61,974 bases of DNA from NCBI GenBank assembly GCA_902777325.1, contig CACYTH010000010.1, forward strand, positions 1 to 61,974, given 5' to 3'. Shown here piece by piece: positions 31,644 through 42,059 of the stretch. Source of the stretch: an uncultured Coriobacteriaceae bacterium (GTDB lineage: Bacteria; Actinomycetota; Coriobacteriia; Coriobacteriales; Atopobiaceae). The first letter of the stretch is position 1, and every line of letters starts with the position of its first letter. The notes below the pieces were generated by a model. The model made no database searches. It was not told the DNA's origin and saw only the letters and a program-made list of their open reading frames with translations. Made by a program: the position numbers and the translations under genes.

Positions 31644-33188
31644 CTACACGCCCACAATCGTGCCCACGTACACCTCGATCATCATGAGAATGAGGAAGCC
31701 AAACGCATATGGCGCGATCTTGCTCATCAGCTCGCCGTCCTTGCCTTGGAGGTCGACGGCCGCGCATCCGATGGCGATGTTCTGCGGGGCAAGCATCTTG
31801 CCGGCGGAGACGCCGAGGGAGTTGGAGGCGACGAGCCACAGCTCGTTGATGCCCAGGTTCTGCGCGGCGCTCAGCTGCACGTTGCCAAACAGGACCTCGG
31901 AGGAGGTTCCCGAGCCGGTGACGAAGGTGCCGAGTGCGCCCAGCGCCGGAGCCACGAGCGGGTAGAGGCCGCCCAGAGCGCCGACGAAGAAGGCCGCGAT
32001 GGAGCCGATCATGCCGGAGTAGGTCATGATCTTGGCAAGGCCGAGGATGCCCAGCATCGTGAGGATGGTCTTGGACATCTGGACGACGGTGAGGTAGAGC
32101 ACGGCAAAGGTCTGGTCGAGGTAGGCACCCTGGGCAAGGCCGCCGACGATGCCACAGATGAGGATGAGGACGCCGGGCGTGTTGATCCACGTGAAGGTGA
32201 GGGTGGCGTCGGGGTTGCCCGCGTAGATGTTGACGGTGGTCTTGAACGGAGCCAGGAACTCGTAGATCGGCGTGACGATCTTGGAGGTGCACAGCAGCAC
32301 CAGGAAGATGAGGATGAAGGGGCTCCACGAGATGAGGGCGCCCTGCACGTCGACGTTCATGTGCTTCTTGAGCACGACCTTGTACTCCTCGGGAACCTCG
32401 CGCGAGGAGTAGCGGATGGCCACGATGAAGGTGACGACGAGCGAGAGGACGGCGCCGGCGACGTCGGCGAGCTCGGCACCGACGAGATGGGCCACCAGGA
32501 TCTGCGGCAGCGAGAAGGTGAGGCCGGCCACGATGGGGATGGGGAGAATGCCCTTGAGGGCCTTGGGGCCGCCGCCGAGGGCCATGACCATCAGCACGGG
32601 GCAGAGGATGGCAAACGGCGCCACCTGCAGCGCCTGCACGTAGCTCAGCTGCAGCACGTCGAGGCCGGTCTGGGTGGCGAGCGTGGTGGTGGGGATGCCG
32701 ACCGAGCCGAACATGGTGGGCACGCCATTGGCGATGAGGCACACCAGGATGGCGGTGACCGGGTCGATCTCGAGGGCCATGAGCATGCTTGCGGGGATGG
32801 CCACGGCGGTGCCAAAGCCGGCCATGCCCTCCATGAAGTTGCCGAAGCACCATGCGATGAGGATTGTGAGGATGCGCTTGTCGGAGGAGACCGAGGTGAG
32901 CATGGCCTTGATGGTCTCCATGGCGCCCGTGCTCACGCAGAGGTTGTAGGTGAAGACCGCCGCGATGATGACCAGCACGATGGGCCAGAGGGCAAACAGG
33001 AATCCCTCGAGCGCCGCGGTGGCGACGTTGATGGGGGTCATGTGCCAAAAGGCCATTGCGACGACGATGCCGACCACCATGGACTCCAGGCTTGCCATCC
33101 AGGCCTGCTGCTTCAGGCCGATAAGGGCGATGACGAGCCAGATGATGGGAGTCAGGGCAAGAATAAAGGGAACGAGCAGTTCTGACAT
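31644..33188 (-). CDS. lctP: L-lactate permease (LctP family)
   Basis: The 514-residue, highly hydrophobic protein has the LctP family hallmarks: an N-terminal FILALTPIIWLVIALIGLK, GNFMEGMAGFGTAVAIPASML in the middle and the C-terminal VTGSGTSSEVLFGNVQ and GKMLAPQNIAIGCAAV. These proteins carry lactate (or glycolate) with protons across the cytoplasmic membrane. GAGGAGAAG precedes the start. It stands alone; no lactate dehydrogenase operon is seen here. Confidence 0.95.
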   Translation of the reverse strand: MSELLVPFILALTPIIWLVIALIGLKQQAWMASLESMVVGIVVAMAFWHMTPINVATAALEGFLFALWPIVLVIIAAVFTYNLCVSTGAMETIKAMLTSVSSDKRILTILIAWCFGNFMEGMAGFGTAVAIPASMLMALEIDPVTAILVCLIANGVPTMFGSVGIPTTTLATQTGLDVLQLSYVQALQVAPFAILCPVLMVMALGGGPKALKGILPIPIVAGLTFSLPQILVAHLVGAELADVAGAVLSLVVTFIVAIRYSSREVPEEYKVVLKKHMNVDVQGALISWSPFILIFLVLLCTSKIVTPIYEFLAPFKTTVNIYAGNPDATLTFTWINTPGVLILICGIVGGLAQGAYLDQTFAVLYLTVVQMSKTILTMLGILGLAKIMTYSGMIGSIAAFFVGALGGLYPLVAPALGALGTFVTGSGTSSEVLFGNVQLSAAQNLGINELWLVASNSLGVSAGKMLAPQNIAIGCAAVDLQGKDGELMSKIAPYAFGFLILMMIEVYVGTIVGV

Positions 33189-33271
33189 GGCTTCTCCTCA
33201 CCTTGGGGGCACACTCATGTCATGGTACCGCGGCAAGGCGGGGGCAGGCCGGTCAATCTTGCCAAAAGGAG

Positions 33272-33306
33272 CACAGGCCCCTACAGCGGTAACCGAGGGG
33301 CCTGTG
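33272..33306 (-). terminator. Terminator of the acyltransferase gene
   Basis: CACAGGCCCCT (33272-33282) pairs with AGGGGCCTGTG (33296-33306). On the minus strand CTCCTTTTGG follows. Confidence 0.75.
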
Positions 33307-33345
33307 GCATGTTTATATGTTGCGCCTTTGGCGCTGCGCGTCTCG

Positions 33346-35442
33346 TTAGCCGGCGGTGTTGTCGACAACCACCGACTTGCCGGTGTTCTCCATGGCCTCG
33401 GAGCTGTCGCGGCGGGTCACGGTGCCGCCACGCTCGACAAACTCCTCGTCGATGGCGTCCACGATCATGTTGACGTAGATGGGCTGGCCGGTGGGGGTGA
33501 GGTGCTCGCCGTCGGGGTAGAGCCAGTCGCTCTGCCCCTCGCTGAGGGCGTTCCAGTTGATGAGGTGCACGTTGTCGTAGTTGTTCGCGCACTCCGCGAG
33601 GGTGCGGTTGATGCCGGCCTCCTCGGACTCGGGGATGCGTACGTTGACGAGGTAGATGGTGCGCTCCTTGCCGCAGGCGGCAACCATGTGGTCGAGCTCC
33701 TCGATGGTGACGGGGGTGTTGGAGAAGGCCTGGATGATGACGACCTGTCCCACGACGCCCTGCTCGAGGTACTGGTCGAGCACGCTCAGGGCCTGGTCGG
33801 GACGGCGGCCCACATAGCTGTCAAGCAGGCTGTCCGGGCAGGCCTCGTTCCAGAACGCCGCGGCGTCGCCGGGGACGGAGTCGCCGATGAGGACGGGGTC
33901 GTAGATTCCGGCCTTGCGCTCCTCCGCCGGCGCATGCAGGACGGCGTTCTCGGCGGGGACGTTCTCCTCGGACACGATGGCCTCGGGCTCCTCCTTCTCC
34001 GTCTTGTCGTCTGCGGCGTCGGTATCGGCGGGCTTCTTCTTGCTCAGGTCCATGGCCTGGTCGGCGGACTCGCCCGTGCTCACGATGGCGTCCTCGGGCA
34101 CGAGGGTCTCGTCGGGGATGAGTGCGAGGCCAACGCCGTCGCCGATCACGAGAAGCGCCAGGGCGGCCAGGCCGGCGATGGCGGGGGTGGAGAGCCCAGG
34201 GTTGTCGCGCCTGCTCGTGGGGACCTGGGTGCGTGCGGGCGCCTTGCCGGAGAGCGGGCGCTCGATCAGCTGGTGGCTGAGCTCGGCCAGAAGGAGCGAG
34301 ACGATCACCACGACGGGCGCCTTCCACCAGGCGGCAGTGTTGGAGGCCGCGCCGAGAAGCTGGATGAGCGGGAAGTGCCAGAGGTAGACGCCGTACGAGC
34401 GCGAGCCGAGCCAGGCGAGGGGCGGCAGCGAGAGCACCGACGAGATGAGTCCGCCGGGCAGCACGATCGCGAGGATGATGATTGCGCTCATCAGGGCTGC
34501 GAGCATCATGCCGCCACGATAGAGCAGGATCGAGGTGTCGGGCACGAGTACCATGGCAACGACAAGCGCAACGAGGCAGACGAGGGCGACCAGCTCGATG
34601 GCCACACGATTGACCTCGAGCACGTCGCGCGCGTCGCGTGCCGGACGCTTGCCCAGAGGCGCGAGGTAGGCGAGCCAGGCTCCGACGAGCGGGGCAAAGG
34701 CCCTGGTGTCGGGGCCGTAGTAGACGCGCGTTATGCCTGCGTCGGGGTTGTAGAGCACGCCCATGGCAACCGCCGAAGCCGCGGCGAGCACGAGGCATAT
34801 GCGCCGCGTGATGGACCTCGAGGGCATGATGGCGGCAAAGAGCGTCATGAGAAGCGGCCACACGAGGGCAAACTGCGCGTCGATGCCCAGGTACCAGAGG
34901 TGGGTCAGCGGCGAGGGGCCACCGATCTGCTCGAAGTACGACACGTTGCGCAGGATGTAGCTCACGTTCTCAGCGAGGGCGAGGCCAGGCAGCACGTCGG
35001 GGCGCGCCTTGGTGAGCAGCACGTGGTTGAACGCGATGCACAAAAGCACGGTGATCAGGATCATCATGGCCATGGGCGGCCAGATACGCACGAGGCGACG
35101 TCCCCAGAAGCGCGGTATCGAGCCTAGGCCCTCGCGCTGGCTCTTGAGCAGCGACGAGGTGACGAGGTAGCCCGTCAGCACGAGGAACATCACCACGCCA
35201 AGGTGTCCGCTCGGAAGCCAGAAGACATCGAGGTGATAGAGAAGCACGGCGATGATGGCCAATGCCCTGAAGCCGTCGATGCCGGCGTTTCGGCCGCCAC
35301 TGGAGCGAGGTGCCTGTGCGCTGGCCTCGCGGTTGGGCCTTGTGTCTCTCCTGACGCGACGCTCCGATGCTTGCGTGCGACGCCTGCTGTCGCGCGTCGA
35401 CGTGCGCCTGCTACTTTGTCTTCTGATGCCTTGCCTTGCCAT
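33346..35442 (-). CDS. OatA-like acyltransferase (AT3 plus SGNH domains)
   Basis: The 698-residue protein has a very basic N-terminal tail (1-52) and an acyltransferase-3 membrane domain of about ten helices (GIDGFRALAIIAVLLYHLDVF at the start). A further helix and an acidic linker follow (about 415-500), then an extracellular SGNH domain with VLIGDSVPGD (about 515-525) and LYPDGEHLTP (DxxH, about 646). This is the layout of OatA, which O-acetylates muramic acid in peptidoglycan, or of related wall-glycan acetylases. Together with the deacetylase at 26.1 kb it implies a heavily modified wall. Confidence 0.9.
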   Translation of the reverse strand: MARQGIRRQSSRRTSTRDSRRRTQASERRVRRDTRPNREASAQAPRSSGGRNAGIDGFRALAIIAVLLYHLDVFWLPSGHLGVVMFLVLTGYLVTSSLLKSQREGLGSIPRFWGRRLVRIWPPMAMMILITVLLCIAFNHVLLTKARPDVLPGLALAENVSYILRNVSYFEQIGGPSPLTHLWYLGIDAQFALVWPLLMTLFAAIMPSRSITRRICLVLAAASAVAMGVLYNPDAGITRVYYGPDTRAFAPLVGAWLAYLAPLGKRPARDARDVLEVNRVAIELVALVCLVALVVAMVLVPDTSILLYRGGMMLAALMSAIIILAIVLPGGLISSVLSLPPLAWLGSRSYGVYLWHFPLIQLLGAASNTAAWWKAPVVVIVSLLLAELSHQLIERPLSGKAPARTQVPTSRRDNPGLSTPAIAGLAALALLVIGDGVGLALIPDETLVPEDAIVSTGESADQAMDLSKKKPADTDAADDKTEKEEPEAIVSEENVPAENAVLHAPAEERKAGIYDPVLIGDSVPGDAAAFWNEACPDSLLDSYVGRRPDQALSVLDQYLEQGVVGQVVIIQAFSNTPVTIEELDHMVAACGKERTIYLVNVRIPESEEAGINRTLAECANNYDNVHLINWNALSEGQSDWLYPDGEHLTPTGQPIYVNMIVDAIDEEFVERGGTVTRRDSSEAMENTGKSVVVDNTAG

Positions 35443-35566
35443 ATTGATCTCTCGCCCGAAAGATGTTGAAAACGAACATACGCCCTCATATCATACCGTC
35501 CCTATCAGTTTATGTTCTCGAGTCTGAAGACAATCTGCGCATCGCTCGCGCCGGCGCATGACATAA

Positions 35567-35597
35567 TTGCTTATTGGGTAGGCTGTACCCTAATAAT
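35567..35597 (+). promoter_or_regulatory. Promoter with internal dyad upstream of the fused ABC transporter
   Basis: TTGCTT (35567-35572) and TAATAA (35591-35596) are 18 bp apart. The dyad GGGTA-GGCTG-TACCC (35576-35590) fills the spacer, a typical place for a repressor. Confidence 0.5.
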
Positions 35598-35622
35598 TCG
35601 AGTGATTTGTATCGAGGTCACC

Positions 35623-38600
35623 ATGCTGCAGCTCAAAGACATTCGCAAGGCCTATTCCACTGCGGCTTTCGTCCAAGTTGCCCTGGACGACGTCTCGATC
35701 ACGCTGCGGGACAACGAGTTTGCAGCCATTCTCGGCCCGTCCGGCTCGGGCAAGACCACGATGCTCAACATCCTGGGCGGCCTCGACCACGCCGACTCGG
35801 GCGACATCGTGATCAACGGCGTCTCCACCAAGGACTACACGGACAAGGACTGGGACGCCTACCGTAACCATCGCGTCGGCTTCATCTTCCAGAGCTATAA
35901 CCTCATTCCGCACCAGACCGTGCTCTCCAACGTCGAGCTGGCGCTCACGCTGGCGGGGGTGTCCGCGTCCGAGAGGCGCGAGCGCGCAAGGGCCGCACTT
36001 GACCGCGTGGGCCTGGTCGAGCACGCCGACAAGCGCCCGAGCCAGCTCTCCGGTGGCCAGATGCAGCGCGTCGCCATTGCGCGCGCCCTGGTAAACGACC
36101 CAGAGATCGTCCTTGCCGACGAGCCCACCGGCGCGCTTGACACTGACACCGGCATCCAGGTGATGGAGCTTCTCGCCGAGATCGCGCGCGACCGCCTGGT
36201 GGTCATGGTCACGCACAACCCCGAGCTCGCCGAGGAGTACGCCACGCGCATCGTGCGCCTGCGCGACGGGCGCATCGTCGACGACACCAACCCCATCCGT
36301 CCCGAGGAGGATCCCGTGGCGGGGGTCGCGCCACTCGGCGTGACGGGCCGAGCGGGCGGTGGCGACCGCGTGGGCAAGACTGGCGTGAGCGATGCCACGC
36401 GCCATGCGTCCATGTCATTCTTGACGGCGCTCTCGCTCTCGTTCAACAACCTGATGACCAAGAAGGGCCGCACCTTCATGACGGCCTTCGCCGGGTCGAT
36501 CGGCATCATCGGCATCGCGGCCATCCTGGCGCTCTCCAACGGCGTGAACGACTACATCGCGAAGACGGAGGAGGAGGCCCTCTCGAGCTACCCGCTCACC
36601 ATCACCAAGAGCAGCTTCGACCTCACGAGCATGATGATGGCCGAGGCGGGCGTGGGCGACGAGGGCGACGGCGAGTCCGGGTCCGAGACCACGGAGCAGA
36701 GCGATCGCCTCATCAGCCAGGCAAGCATCATGTCCGACATGTTTGCGCAGGTGAAGAACAACGACCTCAAGGCGTTCGGCGCCTATCTCAAGGGAGGGGA
36801 GTCGGGGATCGAGCCCTACGTGAGCTCCATCCAGTATTCCTACGGCCTCGCGCCGCAGATCTACAAGTCCGACACCTCCGAGGGCATCTCGCGCCTCAAC
36901 CCCTCGCGCATGGGCCAGACGCTCACCAACGGCATGGCCGGCTCGGCGTTTCTCGGTGGCTCGTCGATGAGCTCCTTCAACGAGCTGCTCGACGACCGCC
37001 ATCTTCTGGAGCAGTCGCTCGACCTGGTGGAGGGGCGCTGGCCCGAGAGCTACGACGAGTGCGTGTTCGTGCTGGGGCGCAACGGCGGCGTGACCGACTA
37101 CACCCTCTACAGCCTCGGCTTCTACGACATCAAGGTGATGGACGACATGACCACCAAGGCGCTCAACGGCGAGGTGGTGGAGGTGCCCGACACCTACGAG
37201 GACTTCACGCTCGACGATGCCATGAACATGCACTTTGCCGTGGTGCCCGCCGCGCGTCTTTACCAGCGCAATGCCGAGCAGGGCACCTGGACCGACATGA
37301 CCGGCGACAAGGCGTTCATGAGGCAGGCCATCGCCGACGCGATCGACCTGCACGTGGTGGGCATCGTGCGGCCCACGGGCGGCTCGGGCACCTCGGGCGT
37401 CACCGAGGGCATCGGGTATACCTCCGCGCTCACGCTCAAGCTGATGGACGAGGCTGCGTCGTCCGAAATCGTCCGCGAGCAGATGGACGATCCCGAGGTG
37501 GACGTCTTCACCGGCAAGACCTTCGAGGAGCTGCAGGACGAGGAGAACCGCCAGTTTGACATGGAGTCGGTCTTCTCCATCGACGAGGACGCGCTGCGCA
37601 ACGCCTTCTCGTTTGACGAGAGCGCCCTGGACGGCCTTGGCCAGGGGCTCGACTTCTCCGACCTGGACCTCAGCTCGTCGATGGGATCGATGGACTTCTC
37701 CGGCATCAAGCTCGACGCCGACCAGATCAAGAGCGTCTTCAGCCCCGAGGCCATGGCTGGCGTGATGAACGACCCGGCGCTGGCACTCACCGAGCAGGAT
37801 ATCCAGACGGCTCTGGGCACGGACTCCCTTACCGAGGAGCAGCAGCAGAGCATGGCGGGCATCGCCCAGGGCTTCATGCCCTGGTACCTGTCACCTGTCG
37901 AGGACGGCGGCTACGGCGGAAGCATGGACGCGCTGGCCGAGGGCGCCGATCTGAGTGACGCGCTGCAGGCCTACATGCAGCAGGAGACGGTCCAGCAGGT
38001 CATTGCCGAGCTCGCGCAGAGCGACGTCTTCCAGCCCGACGTCTCCGAGGACGCCCCTCCGGTGGCCGAGCAGATGATCAGCCAGGTGATGAGCTACTAC
38101 CTCACCAACAAGCTGGCGCCCACGCTGTCCAAGGCCCTGGGCGAGATGATGGTGGAGGCCGGCAACGTCATCCAGAAGCAGCTGGTCGAGCAGCTGACGG
38201 CGCAGATGAACGCCGCGTCGGGGCAGATCGGCGCCGCGCTTGGAAGTGCCATCTCGAGCGGCATGGCCGGCCAGATGGAGCAGCTCTCCGGTGCGTTGCA
38301 GAGCGGCTTCTCGGTGGACGCCGAGGCCTTTGCCAATGCCATCCAGTTCAACATGACGCAGGAGGACCTCACGTCGCTCCTCACCAACTACATGAACGCC
38401 GACGAGCTGACCTACGAGGGCAACCTGAGCAAGCTCGGGTACGCGGAGCGTGAGAGCCCCGACTCCATCTCCATCTTCCCGATCGACTTCGAGGCCAAGG
38501 AGGCGGTCCTGGGCATCATCGACGACTACAACGACAAGATGGTCGCCCAGGACAAGGACGACTCGACCATCCAGTACTCTGACATCGCGGGCGTCCTCAT

Positions 38601-39030
38601 GAGCTCGGTCACCGACATCGTCAACACGATCTCGCTGGTGCTCATCGCCTTCGTGTCCATCTCGCTGGTAGTGAGCTCGATCATGATCAGCATCATCACC
38701 TACATCTCGGTGCTGGAGCGCAAGAAGGAGATCGGCATCCTGCGCGCCATGGGCGCCTCCAAGCTCAACGTGGCCAACATCTTCAATGCCGAGACGGTGA
38801 TCGAGGGCTTCTTTGCCGGTGTGCTTGCGGTGCTGGTGGTCTATGCGGCCTCCGTGCCGGTCAACGAGATCGTCTATCGCCTGAAGGACGTGCCCAACAT
38901 CATGCAGCTGCCCGTGGAGAGCGCGCTTGCCCTGGTGGGCATCAGCGTGGTGCTGACGCTGGTGGCGGGCCTCATCCCGTCGAGTGCCGCCGCCCGCCGC
39001 GACCCAGTCGAGGCCCTGCGCAGCGAGTAG
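35623..39030 (+). CDS. Fused ABC transporter: ATPase plus FtsX-type permease with large external domain
   Basis: The 1135-residue protein begins with a MacB/LolD-type ATPase: Walker [10 protein letters not shown] at 39-47, LSGGQMQR about 141, Walker B VLADEPTG about 163. A linker and the first membrane helix follow (about 282-304, [20 protein letters not shown]). An external region of nearly 700 residues is rich in Asp/Ser/Met/Gln. The last three helices of an FtsX domain (from about 995) include the conserved [15 protein letters not shown]. MacB-type systems are mechanotransmitters that move or sense lipids, peptides or antibiotics outside the membrane. GAGGT precedes the ATG at 35623. It has no partner genes. 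Confidence 0.9.
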   Translation: MLQLKDIRKAYSTAAFVQVALDDVSITLRDNEFAAILGPSGSGKTTMLNILGGLDHADSGDIVINGVSTKDYTDKDWDAYRNHRVGFIFQSYNLIPHQTVLSNVELALTLAGVSASERRERARAALDRVGLVEHADKRPSQLSGGQMQRVAIARALVNDPEIVLADEPTGALDTDTGIQVMELLAEIARDRLVVMVTHNPELAEEYATRIVRLRDGRIVDDTNPIRPEEDPVAGVAPLGVTGRAGGGDRVGKTGVSDATRHASMSFLTALSLSFNNLMTKKGRTFMTAFAGSIGIIGIAAILALSNGVNDYIAKTEEEALSSYPLTITKSSFDLTSMMMAEAGVGDEGDGESGSETTEQSDRLISQASIMSDMFAQVKNNDLKAFGAYLKGGESGIEPYVSSIQYSYGLAPQIYKSDTSEGISRLNPSRMGQTLTNGMAGSAFLGGSSMSSFNELLDDRHLLEQSLDLVEGRWPESYDECVFVLGRNGGVTDYTLYSLGFYDIKVMDDMTTKALNGEVVEVPDTYEDFTLDDAMNMHFAVVPAARLYQRNAEQGTWTDMTGDKAFMRQAIADAIDLHVVGIVRPTGGSGTSGVTEGIGYTSALTLKLMDEAASSEIVREQMDDPEVDVFTGKTFEELQDEENRQFDMESVFSIDEDALRNAFSFDESALDGLGQGLDFSDLDLSSSMGSMDFSGIKLDADQIKSVFSPEAMAGVMNDPALALTEQDIQTALGTDSLTEEQQQSMAGIAQGFMPWYLSPVEDGGYGGSMDALAEGADLSDALQAYMQQETVQQVIAELAQSDVFQPDVSEDAPPVAEQMISQVMSYYLTNKLAPTLSKALGEMMVEAGNVIQKQLVEQLTAQMNAASGQIGAALGSAISSGMAGQMEQLSGALQSGFSVDAEAFANAIQFNMTQEDLTSLLTNYMNADELTYEGNLSKLGYAERESPDSISIFPIDFEAKEAVLGIIDDYNDKMVAQDKDDSTIQYSDIAGVLMSSVTDIVNTISLVLIAFVSISLVVSSIMISIITYISVLERKKEIGILRAMGASKLNVANIFNAETVIEGFFAGVLAVLVVYAASVPVNEIVYRLKDVPNIMQLPVESALALVGISVVLTLVAGLIPSSAAARRDPVEALRSE

Positions 39031-39146
39031 CGCAGCCGTCTAGACCCTCGTGTCCGCCGACCGCAAATGGCATCTGGCCATTCTCGTCCGGCGGGCGCGG
39101 TATGCTTATAGCTCGATGTTTCGCATGTGAGAGAAGGAGCACAGAG

Positions 39147-39728
39147 ATGTTCAACCAAGCTATCGACAAGCGCGTTGCCGTCTTCCTTGCCGAGGGGATG
39201 GAGGAGATCGAGGCCCTGACCGTGGTCGACCTGCTCTATCGTGCGGGCATCCCTTGCGACACGGTCTCCATCACCAACACCAACGCGGTTGCGTCCTCCC
39301 ATGACGTGACCATCGTCTGCGACACCGAGATCTCCAACACGCACTTCGACTTCGACGCCTACGACATGATCGTCCTGCCGGGCGGCATGCCGGGCACCAC
39401 GCACCTGGGCGAGTGCGACGACCTCACCGAGCAGGTCACCCGCTTTGTCAGCGACGGACGCCAGGTTGCTGCCATCTGCGCCGCCCCCACGATCCTCGCC
39501 AAGCTTGGGGTGCTCGAGGGACGCCACGCCACGTGCTTCCCCGACCTGCAGCAGGTGCTGGTGGACAATGGCGCCATCCTCGAGCAGGACGAGGTCGTGA
39601 TCGACGGCAACATCACCACCAGCAAGGGCATGGGCACGGCGATCCCGTTTGGCCTGGCCATCGTCGCCCACTATCGCGGGCAGGAGTTTGCCGACGACCT
39701 GGCACGCAAGATCGTCTTCGCGCGCTAG
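39147..39728 (+). CDS. DJ-1/PfpI family protein
   Basis: The 193-residue protein has the DJ-1 features: AVFLAEGMEEIEALTVVDLL with the conserved glutamate, MIVLPGGMPGTTHL, and the nucleophile elbow AAICAAPTIL with Cys111. Members act as glyoxalases/deglycases, chaperones or redox-sensitive thiols; ThiJ-type activity is not provable here. AAGGAG precedes the start at 39147. The upstream gap holds a double-stem hairpin (39053-39096), possibly the end of the ABC gene. Confidence 0.92.
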   Translation: MFNQAIDKRVAVFLAEGMEEIEALTVVDLLYRAGIPCDTVSITNTNAVASSHDVTIVCDTEISNTHFDFDAYDMIVLPGGMPGTTHLGECDDLTEQVTRFVSDGRQVAAICAAPTILAKLGVLEGRHATCFPDLQQVLVDNGAILEQDEVVIDGNITTSKGMGTAIPFGLAIVAHYRGQEFADDLARKIVFAR

Positions 39729-39746
39729 GCGAGGCACATCCAAGCC

Positions 39747-41069
39747 GTGTCATCCCAGCGACAGTACCTCTGCATAGACCTCAAGTCGTTCTATGCGAGC
39801 GTGGAGTGCGTGGAGCGTGGGCTCGACCCCATGACCACGCGTCTCGTGGTGGCCGATCCCTCTCGTACGGAGAAGACCATATGCCTGGCCGTCTCGCCCG
39901 CCCTCAAGGCGTTGGGGGTGCGCAACCGCTGCCGGGTGTTTGAGATCCCCAAGACGATCGACTACCTCATGGCCACGCCGCGCATGGCGCTCTACATCGA
40001 GCGCTCTGCCGACATCTACGAGGTCTACCTGCGCTACGTGGCGCCCGAGGACATCCATGTGTACTCCATCGACGAGGCCTTCATGGACGTCACGGATTAC
40101 CTTGCCCTCTATGGCTGCAGCGCGCGGGAGCTGGGGGAGCGCATCCGCGAGGACGTGGTGTCAACCACGGGCATCCCGGCCACGTGCGGCCTGGGCACAA
40201 ACCTCTACCTCGCCAAGGTCGCGCTCGACATAACCGCCAAGCACAGCCCGGGCTTCTTTGGCGAGCTCGACGAGGAGCGCTACCGCGCCGAGCTGTGGAC
40301 CCATCAGCCCATCACGGACTTCTGGCGGGTGGGGTCCGGCACGGCCCGGCGCCTCGAGGAGATGGGCATCCACAACATGGGGCAGCTCGCCATGAGCCCC
40401 ACCGAGCCCCTCTACCGCGCCTTTGGCGTGGATGCCGAGATCCTCATCGACCACGCCTGGGGCATCGAGCCGGTGCGCATCTCGGACATAAAGGGATACC
40501 GCCACAAGAGCCACTCGCTTTCGGCGGGGCAGGTGCTGGGGTGCGACTATCCCTTTGACGACGCGCTGCTCGTGACAAAGGAGATGGCCGACCAACTGGC
40601 GCAGGAGCTGGTCGCGAGCGGTCAGGTGGCACGCGGCGCCAACCTCGTCGTGGGCTACCGGGCCACGCAGGAGGAGCGCGACGCGGCCGCAGACGGCGGA
40701 GATCGGCACATGCGCTGGGGAGAGTTCAGCGCATCGGGCACGCGGAGCTTCTCGTCGCACACGTCGTCGAGCGAGGTGATCCGACAGGAGGTGGAGACCC
40801 TCTTTGGCGAGGTCGCGGACAGGCGCCGCCTCATCCACCGCATCACCCTCTCGCTGGACGGGGTGGCCTTCAGCGACCAGCAGGGTCTGCAGATGGACCT
40901 CTTCTCCGACCCTGCAAAGCTGGAGCGCGAGCACCGCAGGCAGCAGGCGATGAACGCCGTGCGGGACAAGTTTGGCAAGAACGCCATGCTACGCGCCATG
41001 GACCTGCTCCCCAACGCGACGGCGCGGGAGCGCAATCGCCAGATTGGAGGGCACCGCAGTGGCGACTGA
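39747..41069 (+). CDS. Y-family DNA polymerase (UmuC/ImpB type)
   Basis: The 440-residue protein has the catalytic CIDLKSFYASVE (Asp10) and YSIDEAFMDVT (about 105-115, SIDE motif). Helix-hairpin-helix sequence follows (FWRVGSGTARRLEEMGIHNMGQL) and then the little-finger domain. This is the Firmicutes/actinobacterial UmuC-like translesion polymerase that is usually followed by a YolD-like gene, as here. The GTG start at 39747 is the best available; its ribosome site (GAGG, 12 nt upstream) is poor. It follows the DJ-1 gene by 18 nt. Confidence 0.92.
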   Translation: MSSQRQYLCIDLKSFYASVECVERGLDPMTTRLVVADPSRTEKTICLAVSPALKALGVRNRCRVFEIPKTIDYLMATPRMALYIERSADIYEVYLRYVAPEDIHVYSIDEAFMDVTDYLALYGCSARELGERIREDVVSTTGIPATCGLGTNLYLAKVALDITAKHSPGFFGELDEERYRAELWTHQPITDFWRVGSGTARRLEEMGIHNMGQLAMSPTEPLYRAFGVDAEILIDHAWGIEPVRISDIKGYRHKSHSLSAGQVLGCDYPFDDALLVTKEMADQLAQELVASGQVARGANLVVGYRATQEERDAAADGGDRHMRWGEFSASGTRSFSSHTSSSEVIRQEVETLFGEVADRRRLIHRITLSLDGVAFSDQQGLQMDLFSDPAKLEREHRRQQAMNAVRDKFGKNAMLRAMDLLPNATARERNRQIGGHRSGD

Positions 41070-41262
41070 TCGAGAGGCGCGCACGGAGCAGCCGTGGGAC
41101 CAGATGCACTATGGTCACCCGCGCATGCCGCTCGACGAGCGTGCCAAAATCTTCATGCCCTTCGACCCCCTCAAGGGCTTCAGGGCGGAGCTGCGCCGCC
41201 GCGAGCAGAGGGTGGAGGAGCGGATGGCTGGCAACCACGACACGGACTGGCTTTCTGACTAG
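41059..41262 (+). CDS. YolD-like small protein
   Basis: The 67-residue protein has the YolD-like core HPRMPLDERAKIFMPFDPLKGF followed by a charged helix (residues 22-55). YolD-like proteins are encoded directly after UmuC-type polymerases and are thought to be their UmuD-like accessory. The GTG start has GGAGG 8 nt upstream, and the gene overlaps the polymerase gene by 11 nt in another frame. Confidence 0.85.
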   Translation: MATDREARTEQPWDQMHYGHPRMPLDERAKIFMPFDPLKGFRAELRRREQRVEERMAGNHDTDWLSD

Positions 41263-41348
41263 TTATCGTGGCTGCCATGCCTGAGCGGCATCCGCGGGCT
41301 GCGTTTGTGCGTACAATGAGTGATATGCCTCGAGAAGTGGAGACGGGC

Positions 41349-42050
41349 ATGTCATTTGTCGAGTTCATAAACGTGCGCAAGACCTATCAGATGGGCAGCG
41401 TGGAGGTCCATGCCGTCGATGGCATGGACTTCGCCATCGAGCGCGGCGAGTTTGTCGTCATCGTCGGTCCGTCCGGAGCTGGCAAGACGACGGTGCTCAA
41501 CATGCTGGGTGGCATGGATGCGCCTACGTCGGGCACCATCCTGCTGGACGGCCAGGAGGTCAGCGCGCTGGGTGAGCGCGAGCTCACGCAGTACCGCCGC
41601 CACGACATCGGCTTTGTTTTCCAGTTCTACAACCTCGTGCAGAACCTGACCGCGCTTGAGAACGTGGAGCTGGCGAGCCAGATCTGCTCTAACCCGCTGC
41701 CGGCCGACGAGGTGCTCGCGCAGGTGGGTCTCGCCGACCGCAAGGACAACTTCCCCTCGCAGCTCTCCGGCGGCGAGCAGCAGCGCGTGGCCATCGCACG
41801 TGCCTTGGCCAAGAACCCCAAGCTGCTGCTGTGCGACGAGCCGACCGGTGCGCTCGACTACGTCACGGGCAAGCAGATTCTCAAGCTCCTGCAGGACACC
41901 TGCCGCAACACGGGGCACACGGTGGCCATCGTCACGCACAACAGCGCCTTTACCCAGATCGCAGACCGCGTGATCGAGGTGCGGGAGGGCAAGGCGAGCC
42001 GCGTGCTCACAAACGCACATCCGGCGGACGCCCTCACGGTGGAGTGGTAG
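41349..42050 (+). CDS. ABC transporter ATPase, MacB/LolD type
   Basis: The 233-residue protein has [10 protein letters not shown]-loop [18 protein letters not shown] and [11 protein letters not shown]. It is the ATPase of the FtsX-like permease that starts 9 nt after its stop. GGAG lies 6 nt before 41349. Earlier in-frame ATGs overlap a -10-like TACAAT at 41312-41317, so they cannot be used from that promoter. Confidence 0.93.
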   Translation: MSFVEFINVRKTYQMGSVEVHAVDGMDFAIERGEFVVIVGPSGAGKTTVLNMLGGMDAPTSGTILLDGQEVSALGERELTQYRRHDIGFVFQFYNLVQNLTALENVELASQICSNPLPADEVLAQVGLADRKDNFPSQLSGGEQQRVAIARALAKNPKLLLCDEPTGALDYVTGKQILKLLQDTCRNTGHTVAIVTHNSAFTQIADRVIEVREGKASRVLTNAHPADALTVEW

Positions 42051-42059
42051 GCCCCTCCC

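Noticed and set aside
32950..35127. 725-codon plus-strand frame opposite the acyltransferase
   Set aside because: It is an antisense shadow of a membrane acyltransferase with intact motifs, and its translation is a Gly/Val/His/Asp-rich low-complexity sequence.
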